A stretch of 64,000 nt of DNA from Aurantiochytrium sp. KH105 (lineage: Eukaryota; Sar; Bigyra; Thraustochytrida; Thraustochytriidae), in contig BGKB01000001.1 in assembly GCA_003116975.1 (NCBI GenBank), forward strand, positions 608,212-672,211, in the 5' to 3' direction. The notes under the pieces are model-generated. The model made no database searches. It worked only from the letters and a program-made list of their open reading frames with translations, and had not been told where the DNA came from. Position numbers and translations under genes: made by a program. This document shows positions 57,640-64,000 of this stretch, piece by piece; within the stretch, counting starts at the first letter, position 1, and every line of letters begins with the position of its first letter.

Positions 57640-59596
57640 CAACTACGGCACAGTGTCGGACGTTCGGGCCCGATGACGAGCTTGAACATCGCTTTCTATG
57701 TAGCCTCTGGTCGACCAAACGATCAGTTTCCACCGAGACCTCAGGACAAGAATGCAAGGACCAAATGGGTACTTCGGTCCGGCGTGTGGTGCACGAGCAG
57801 CTACACCACCTTGTTGACGGTAATTCGTCAGAGATCAGAAAAGAATAAAAAGATGAAGTTGAATTCACGTCAAAGAAATTCCGCTTCGTGGCTAGCACGA
57901 AACGTGAAAGTAGGTCGGAAGCTTCTCACGCTACTGTTTGCATTTAGCCTCAATATTTTTGATGTGTTTGGGTATGTTTCGATTCTGCCGGCATGCGCGA
58001 AGAGAAATATCCTGCAAAGCAAGAAGTGGAAGGACGCATGGCAGGTTCTGCGCAAAGGAGCGTTCTGTCCATGCCACCTCTATTCTTCAGCCAATTCCCG
58101 AGCAAAATGGTGCCTATGACAGCCGAGCGCAAGTCTTCGTGGAATGAGAGGCGCTTTCGCGCGTCGTGATGCTGGTCTGGTATGCGATTTGCGTGCCTTG
58201 CGCATGGACACACACAACCTCTGCTAAGCTCAAGATTACGCTTCACGTCGTCCTTGCTGTTTGATTCAGGCAACCTTAATCATCCTGACGACCATCTCTT
58301 TCAGCAAGCAAAACGCCTCGTCCGTGGTCGATGATGTATGCCCAGCGATTAGAGAAAATGTTTATCTTATCATGAGAATGCTGATGAAGCAAAGGTCAGC
58401 CTCCTTTAAGATTTGAATGCGCGCTTGGACATCCTTTATGCGCAATCGAGAGAAGGACCCGCATGGGCAAGATGAACTGTGTCGTGAACAACAAGCAAAC
58501 AATCAATGGCAGAAGAGCTTTTGGCATGATTGAGGCCTTTCCGCCGCTCCTCACAATGGCTTCCAGTAGGCAGAAAAATTGCTTGAATACGTGCAAATTC
58601 GACCTAAAATGACGCACAGATCATGATGATGATCGCGTTGCAAGACTGAAGACGCCGCGGAGACGCCGCGTCGCGCAGGCGGGCAGGCAGCCCTGATGCG
58701 CGTGCTTTGCGGACGCGCGTGCTTGGCGGGTGGTGTTGCAAACCTGCGGTGCCCATACGTGCGCAGGGGCGCACTCGTCACAGTCCTCGGCGCAGAGTCT
58801 CGCCGCTGAGAACAGCTAGGAGATCGAGCCAGCGAAGATGCGTGCGGGCGCTGGTGGCGCGAGCAAGGCGAGGCGCGGGGAGGCCAAGACGCAGCTGTAT
58901 CGATGGAGATGCGCATTCCGAGAAGGCTGCCTGGCGCTGCCCAACGACTTGAGTTTTGGATTGAACAGCAGCAAGCAAGAAAGAAAGACCACCGCAGCGT
59001 CCCGGACGCTGCGAAAAGCGCATACGGTGCGCGTCGCGTCAAGCCTGCAGTCTTGCTGTCTGCAACTTTATACTTTGTGGAAGTCGATGTTTGAGCCGAT
59101 GCTGGCAACCGAGCCGGTTCAGGTCAGTGAGTCGATGCGGCCACGATCGCTCGCTTTGCAATCATGGTGTCAAACGCGCAGCAAGCAAAAGGCCTACGCA
59201 CAGCGAGGAAACATTGCAAGGAGGACCGCCGTCATGCGCTGGGTCATGCATACTGTGCCCTTTGAAGCGTCCGTGCTGGACCAATGCCACATCGTCAAGC
59301 CTGTTGTCGCCTGCAATATTGCTCTGCCTTTTTTGGCATACTTGAGACAAATCAGTAGCGCCAAGGCGGAGTAGCCTCTTGCAATAGACGAGCGCCGGCC
59401 TCACTTTCGACTCTGGGAAACTATTCAGGCCAGCGCCGAAGTGTCAGTGAGCTATATCACGCTTACGGGTACGATAAGGCAAGGCCACTTTTTGTAGCAG
59501 TTGATGCGGTGGAATGAGAGGCAGAGCCGCGGCAGGGACGGAACTTGGAGCTGGCCGTGGCTAGATGGGTCAAGTTCAGTCGAAAATTCGAGGCGC

Positions 59597-60436
59597 TCAG
59601 AGCAAGTCGCAGTCGTTCCCATTTAGCCTCCGCGCGTCGTATCCTGAGTCATGATGCCGCAGAAATTCTTGCGCGCCTCTTTCATGCCAGCCAAAACTTC
59701 TTTGCGGCCCATTTCTTGAAGAAAAGGAAGGCACGCTGTTGGGAAATGGAAATGACGTGAGCAGACAGCAGCGCCACAGAAGTGGAGAAGTCAACTTGGC
59801 ACCCATGGGAAGTCTATTGTAGACTTGCCGTGCCGACAACCATCCAATCTCAGCAGCCATTAGTTCGTGCGACATTAAGGTAAGTCTAACATCGCTCAGA
59901 ACACGAACTAGCACAGCCAAAAGATTTGTGATCATCAAGCTCTTCACTACATCCTCGAGACGACATTTAAGATGGGGAGAAACATCGATCTTCACCACCA
60001 GACAAATTCGTCTCGGCAGAACCGAAACTCCCCAGACATTCCTAGCGTACTTAGGCATACTAGCAATCCATTTGAACCCATATATTTCATAACACGCTGG
60101 TTTGACGACGAAGCACACTTGACGATGACCTCTCGAAAAGGACGGTAGACGGAGGACTGCGTTGTCACTGTTGTCATGGCTAGGTAAATGTCGGCAGTCT
60201 CTGTAAGATGATCCTCGAGACAGTATCAATTGGAGGAGTTTCTCATCAGCAAAGAGTTCTTGAGGTGCGCTCTTCTCGCAATTACAGTTATGCCATCGGA
60301 GATTGGACCGCATGGCGCAATGCCATGCGGTCCACTCAGCGGGAGACGAAGTAGACTCGAGCTTGGGAATGTCACGAAGAAGGAAAGTGCGGAGGATGTT
60401 GGCCTCACCAGCAGGAACGGAGCTGGGAGAGAACAT
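59597..60436 (-). other. Unassigned 279-codon open frame, possible retroelement remnant
   Basis: From ATG 60436 the frame stays open for 279 codons. The first ~50 residues (MFSPSSVPAGEANILR, LRDIPKLESTSSPAEWTAW, HCAMRSNLRWHN) look protein-like and loosely resemble the N-terminus of Copia-type Gag proteins ('IPKL....W...M...L'). The rest (SFSRGHRQVCFVVKPACYEI and onward) shows no recognised domain. No zinc knuckle, integrase, reverse transcriptase, LTR or target-site duplication was found. It may be a chance frame or a decayed element. It contains the 13-bp inverted repeat at 60304-60334. Confidence 0.25.
60304..60334. repeat. Perfect 13-bp inverted repeat, 5-base loop
   Basis: TGGACCGCATGGC (60304-60316) and GCCATGCGGTCCA (60322-60334) flank GCAAT. 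A stable hairpin is possible on either strand. Confidence 0.9.
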
Positions 60437-61296
60437 GGTAAAGATGGTGAGAGAAGAAGGAAAGAAGGAGCAAAGAAAAGAAAGGAGGACGAAGAAGAAA
60501 AGAGGCAGAGAGACAGGGGATGAACGAAGAAGGCGCAGCAAGAATGGACTTGCACCCGGTTGCAGGGCGGAGTAATGACTCTCAATCTATTGATGGAGAT
60601 GAAGATGATTGACTTGCAAAGGCCTATTTTGGGATTGGTTTCGTCGGGTCGCACGCCGCGCGACCTTTGGTCGGTGGAGGCGCGCGCGAGGCGGTAGACC
60701 GGCCGTGACATTGAAGTTCGCCCAGCGTAGTCGTGCGTTTGATGGCCCCGTTTACGCTGGTTCGCATCATGCCTGCTTCCATGGATGTAGGATGGTGTTG
60801 GCGCGATTGCCGTGCGTGTCCAGCTGGACGCGTTTGGCTGCGGGCGCGCAGGCCGACTGTACGTACTGCGCGCGCGCGCGCGTAGCCAGGCCACGTGTTA
60901 GCTGGTCCGCGCGCCAGGCCGCACGTCGTGCATGCCGCGAACTTGGCGGTGCATGCCGCGGACTTGGCGAGCACATGAATCCTTCGGAACAACGCGCGGC
61001 CGGTTAGGCCCGACGCTTGTGACGTCCGAAATACTCGGCCAGTTAGGCTTGACAGTTGAGGATGAAAGACGCCTTGGGTGGCTGAATCTTGGCTGCCAAA
61101 ATTATGACGCCGTCGCCGCTTGTCTCGTCGCCCATTTACCGCTGCGTCGTATGCAAACAAAAAAGCCCGAGACGGTTAAAAAAAAAAGCAAAAGTTTATA
61201 AGAGAGATATTACTACTGCGTAGCAGTAAGTGATTAGAAGCAGTTAAGGTCAGTCGCCCACGCAGGCATGGCACACGGTAGCGCAAAGCCGCACGA
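60437..61296. other. Intergenic region before the NACHT-WD40 gene
   Basis: 860 bp. Purine-rich at its left end, then mixed. TTGGCGAGCACATGAAT-like text near 60965 follows two GCATGCCGCGAACTTGGCG-type near-repeats (about 60929 and 60953). An A-run at 61179-61188 probably belongs to the 3' flank of the NACHT gene. No gene seen. Confidence 0.45.
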
Positions 61297-63981
61297 TTAG
61301 GTTCCGGGTTCGATTCCTTGGACATGCAAGATGTGTACCTTCCCGCTAACGTCGCCAATAACGTAAACACTTCCCCCGCGAGCTGTTCGTGTGATGCGAT
61401 GATCTGCCGTGAAGCCTATGCCTTCGCTAAGCTTCACATGCGATCCGTTCTCAACATTCACCAAAGTCTCTGTTGCAGGTGTAGTCGATGCCTCCGCTTC
61501 ATCCGCGTTGAGTGCCTCGCCCATTCGAGCGTTCCTGTAAAGAGTCTCATCCCATGACTGTGATACGATGGTGTCGCCCTGTATCGCCACGCTGTAGACC
61601 GGACCAGAGTGCACCGTCAACACGTGCTGCTTCTCGTCCGACGTAGCGTTCCAGATGCGCACCGTCTTGTCAGCGGACCCACTGACGATGGTGTCGCCCT
61701 GTATCGCCACGCTCAAGACCCTTCCAGAGTGCCCCTTCAACACGTGCTGCTCCTCGCCCGACGTAGCGTTCCAGATGCGCACCGTGTTGTCATCGGACCC
61801 ACTGACGATGGTGTCGCCCTGTATCGCCACGCTGTTGACATAACCAGAGTGCCCCTTCAACACGTGCTGCTCCTCGCCCGACGTAGCGTTCCAGATGCGC
61901 ACCGTGTTGTCATCGGACCCACTGACGATGGTGTCGCCCTGTATCGCCACGCTCCAGACCGTTCCAGAGTGCCCCTTCAACACGTGCTGCTCCTCGCCCG
62001 ACGTAGCGTTCCAGATGCGCACCGTTCCATCATAGGACCCACTGACGATGGTGTCGCCCTGTATCGCCACGCTCCTGACCCAACCAGAGTGCCCCTTCAA
62101 CACGTGCAGCAAGGGGTCACGGGGATGAGCAAGGGTGACGCGAGTAGGCTCTAGCCATGGCTGATAAGGTATTTGCAGACTACGTACCAAGGGATCTTTC
62201 GAGTCGTGACCAAGACGCGCCAGAACTTGCGACGCAAGTTCGTTGGGATCGTAGCTGAGGCCATGTACTGCTTTGCTCAGGAAGCGGGGCGTATCACTTT
62301 CGGGCGCAAAGTAGATGTCGAGTTCGACGCAGTCGCGAATGAGGTTTCCGATTGTGGCGCGCCTTTGGGCTTCATCGTCACCGACAGAGATGGCGCTCTG
62401 TACCCATGCAAAGTCATTCAGGAGCTCGAAAGCCTCAGCGCGCCTGCCGCTCTTGACGAGGTGAAAGACGGCGTGACGGAGCGAAAAAAAGCCGTCCCGC
62501 GAGCTGCTGCAGTAGTCGGCTAAGGCAGTATGGCCATCGTCAATGTCCACGCCAAGATCTCCGCTCAGGTCGTCATCTAGCAGCCAGTCTGCCATCCGCT
62601 TGTGGATGAGCGCCACGCGACCATCGCCGCCCTGGTACAAGAGATTACGCGCGTCGCCAACGATCTTTTTCGTCTTCTTCTGGGATTTGTCAAGAATCAC
62701 GCTGAGTTGCTCGACGCTCAGCGGCTCGCGCGCTGCCACGATGGGAGTAAGCAGTGACTGATAAGCATCGTCACCGCCCATCTTGTCGCGGAGGCGCTCA
62801 AAGTACTCTTCGAACATGCCGCCAAGCCCATTGGGGATGGCATCTTTGTGAGAGATGTCCTGCAAGGTCAGCACTCCACCTTGTTTCTCCCCCTTCATCC
62901 GATTCAGGGTCTCGGGAAGGAAGCTCGCCCAGAGAAAGAGACCTCCGGATCGCTCGGAAAGAATCTTGGCGCAGGAAGCAACGTCCTTTTGCTCCAAGGT
63001 ATCTTTCATGTCGCACAGCAAATGCTCGATGTGCTTTTCGATGTCACGAAAATTCTCTTTGTCCTTGAGCTCCAGCACTTTCGAATCAAGGCTGTTGTTG
63101 GTGATGCCGCGCTGGATCTCGCCTTCGGGACGTGTGCTCACGACCAAGCTGAGCCATGCCGGCATCGCATCCTTCCACGTGCGAATGACCTTTCGCAAAA
63201 CATCGTCACTCTTGCTGCACTCGTCGAGGGCGTCGAGCACGACCACTTGTCGCATCTGGTCCGCGCCGAGCTTGTTTAAAGGATCGACCAGAATGGTCTG
63301 GAAAAGATCCGCCAGCGTGTTTTCGCGAAGACCCTCAAAGCTTACTTGATCGAGCGCTTCAGGGAAATGAGGCACGGTTTGACACAGTTGCCAAGCAATG
63401 CTTAGAATTGCTTCAGCAGGTGAAGCCGCGGTCCCATCATCGTGTCGAAAGAAATGGTACGCTGCAACAAAAATAGGCTGACGCTCTTTTTGGCTACGAC
63501 GCCACAGGCTACGTACACGTGACGACTTTCGGCGCGGCTCGGCGCGTTTATCAGCCTTGCTCTTTTCGACATCTTTGTCAGTTTTCAGAGCGCCTCCGCG
63601 GTGGCAAAGCTCGGCCATGATGACGCTTTTGCCGACGCCGCCGTCGCCCACAAGGATGAAGACGGCACTCTTTTTGTCGCTGTACCACTTGCAGAGCTCG
63701 TCGACGATCCAGCTCCGCGTGCCAAAGGTAAAGTTTTCCGCCTTGCCCGTAGCCCATGCCTCTGAGCTGCAAGGATTCAGGCGAGGATAGATGTCGCGCA
63801 TCAGAGGGGTGAGGTCCGATGAGGCCTCGGGGGTCGCGATGCGCATGCGAATGGCATTGGCGAGGCGTTCGACCGCCTCGTCCGAAAAGCTGCCATTCGA
63901 ACATTCAGAGAGATCCACCGGTGTTTGCCTTGTGAGCGCGAGCTGAAATCGCCCAGTCCACCCCGTTGCGTGCTTGGTCAT
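61297..63981 (-). CDS. NACHT-WD40 STAND NTPase with high-identity WD repeats (5' end may be outside)
   Basis: 894 residues from ATG 63981; the frame stays open to the window edge, so more N-terminus, including any effector domain, may be missing. FGTRSWIVDELCKWY leads into the P-loop GDGGVGKS (112-119); Walker B is VVVLDALDEC (246-255). A helical winged-helix-like region follows with STRPEGEIQRG as sensor and HKRMADWLLDD. From residue 626 come five 40-residue WD40 units, four near-identical (VLKGHSG.V.SVAIQGDTIV, SGS.D.TVRIWNATSGEEQ), the fifth decayed, then a degenerate C-terminal part. STAND proteins oligomerise on ligand binding; the WD40 propeller is the sensor. The layout matches fungal HET-E-type NLRs and animal NWD1. 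A full seven-blade propeller is not visible. Confidence 0.88.
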   Translation of the reverse strand: MTKHATGWTGRFQLALTRQTPVDLSECSNGSFSDEAVERLANAIRMRIATPEASSDLTPLMRDIYPRLNPCSSEAWATGKAENFTFGTRSWIVDELCKWYSDKKSAVFILVGDGGVGKSVIMAELCHRGGALKTDKDVEKSKADKRAEPRRKSSRVRSLWRRSQKERQPIFVAAYHFFRHDDGTAASPAEAILSIAWQLCQTVPHFPEALDQVSFEGLRENTLADLFQTILVDPLNKLGADQMRQVVVLDALDECSKSDDVLRKVIRTWKDAMPAWLSLVVSTRPEGEIQRGITNNSLDSKVLELKDKENFRDIEKHIEHLLCDMKDTLEQKDVASCAKILSERSGGLFLWASFLPETLNRMKGEKQGGVLTLQDISHKDAIPNGLGGMFEEYFERLRDKMGGDDAYQSLLTPIVAAREPLSVEQLSVILDKSQKKTKKIVGDARNLLYQGGDGRVALIHKRMADWLLDDDLSGDLGVDIDDGHTALADYCSSSRDGFFSLRHAVFHLVKSGRRAEAFELLNDFAWVQSAISVGDDEAQRRATIGNLIRDCVELDIYFAPESDTPRFLSKAVHGLSYDPNELASQVLARLGHDSKDPLVRSLQIPYQPWLEPTRVTLAHPRDPLLHVLKGHSGWVRSVAIQGDTIVSGSYDGTVRIWNATSGEEQHVLKGHSGTVWSVAIQGDTIVSGSDDNTVRIWNATSGEEQHVLKGHSGYVNSVAIQGDTIVSGSDDNTVRIWNATSGEEQHVLKGHSGRVLSVAIQGDTIVSGSADKTVRIWNATSDEKQHVLTVHSGPVYSVAIQGDTIVSQSWDETLYRNARMGEALNADEAEASTTPATETLVNVENGSHVKLSEGIGFTADHRITRTARGGSVYVIGDVSGKVHILHVQGIEPGT
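61561..62106 (-). repeat. 120-bp tandem repeats encoding WD40 units
   Basis: Units begin at 61561, 61681, 61801, 61921 and 62041 with an exact 120-bp period and no indel. The three central junctions are almost identical even at synonymous sites; differences fall in two short patches per unit. Confidence 0.95.
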
Positions 63982-64000
63982 GTCCTTTTCCAGCGCGGCA

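Larger units (their letters stand above)
53924..59596. other. Gene-poor region
   Basis: About 5.7 kb without a convincing gene. 53.9-57.0 kb is GC-rich with simple repeats: GTCGC/GTCGA units (54091-54130), GGCT units (about 54450-54475), AGAAAGC units (about 55440-55482), GTGC units (about 55688-55710), GGCGAC units (about 56138-56178). Its long frames on both strands are Arg/Ala/Cys-rich and overlap. 57.0-58.7 kb is distinctly AT-richer, with A/T runs near 57066-57162 and an 18-bp palindrome at 57622-57639. 58.7-59.6 kb returns to mixed composition. Promoter of the EF-hand gene must lie at the left end. Confidence 0.5.

Noticed and set aside
61290..61325. tRNA-like B box (GGTTCGATTCC) near the NACHT gene stop
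   Set aside because: No five-base T-stem or acceptor stem can be paired around it; it is simply the antisense of the protein's last codons.
61561..62106. CRISPR-like or satellite interpretation of the 120-bp repeats
   Set aside because: The units are in-frame, lack spacers and encode canonical WD40 blades within a STAND protein.

Overview
The window is nuclear DNA from a gene-dense, intron-poor, GC-rich protist. Nearly every gene is a single long ORF with eukaryote-only or organelle-type products (tubulin cofactor E, a CLASP-type TOG protein, nucleoporin ALADIN, mitochondrial ribosomal protein bL20, TTP-type CCCH protein, PAN-like secreted proteins, SWEET sugar transporters). Only one intron (69 bp, GTACGT...TGCAG) could be supported. 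No photosynthesis genes are seen. A thraustochytrid-like stramenopile fits this gene set and style best, but that placement is an inference and needs a similarity search.

Layout. 1-9.5 kb: TBCE (5' end outside the window), an LRR-RI protein, a CLASP/TOG protein, a membrane-anchored TauD/TfdA dioxygenase and a TTC38-like TPR protein. 10-22.5 kb: five SWEET transporters in a row, all on the minus strand, separated by long low-complexity GC-rich spacers. 25.6-27.1 kb: ABHD18-like hydrolase. 27.4-31.1 kb: a 1241-residue LRR protein whose C-terminus looks like a NEL-type E3 ubiquitin ligase, a domain known from bacterial effectors. 31.7-36.9 kb: a spliced methyltransferase, uracil phosphoribosyltransferase, a questin-oxidase-like protein and mitochondrial bL20. 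37.4-42.5 kb: two copies of a divergent pair of secreted cysteine-rich PAN-like proteins. 42.7-53.9 kb: SET protein, membrane-anchored cytochrome c peroxidase, Q-rich CCCH protein, ALADIN and an EF-hand protein with a lipidation-type N-terminus. 53.9-61.3 kb: a gene-poor stretch with palindromes and one doubtful ORF. 61.3-64 kb: a NACHT-WD40 STAND protein with near-identical 120-bp WD repeats, N-terminus possibly outside the window.

The most unusual items are (i) the LRR-NEL protein; (ii) the NACHT-WD40 protein, whose repeats differ almost only at four residue positions, as in fungal nonself-recognition NLRs; (iii) an exact 14-base motif, AAAAAGGGTTGCGC, shared by two divergent promoters, with its GGGTTGCGC core in two further upstream regions; and (iv) the SWEET array with a shared GCYxPPxCYR tail motif. 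Items (i) and (ii) make this a candidate locus for intracellular recognition and ubiquitin-based defence, but they are about 30 kb apart and nothing in the sequence shows that they act together.
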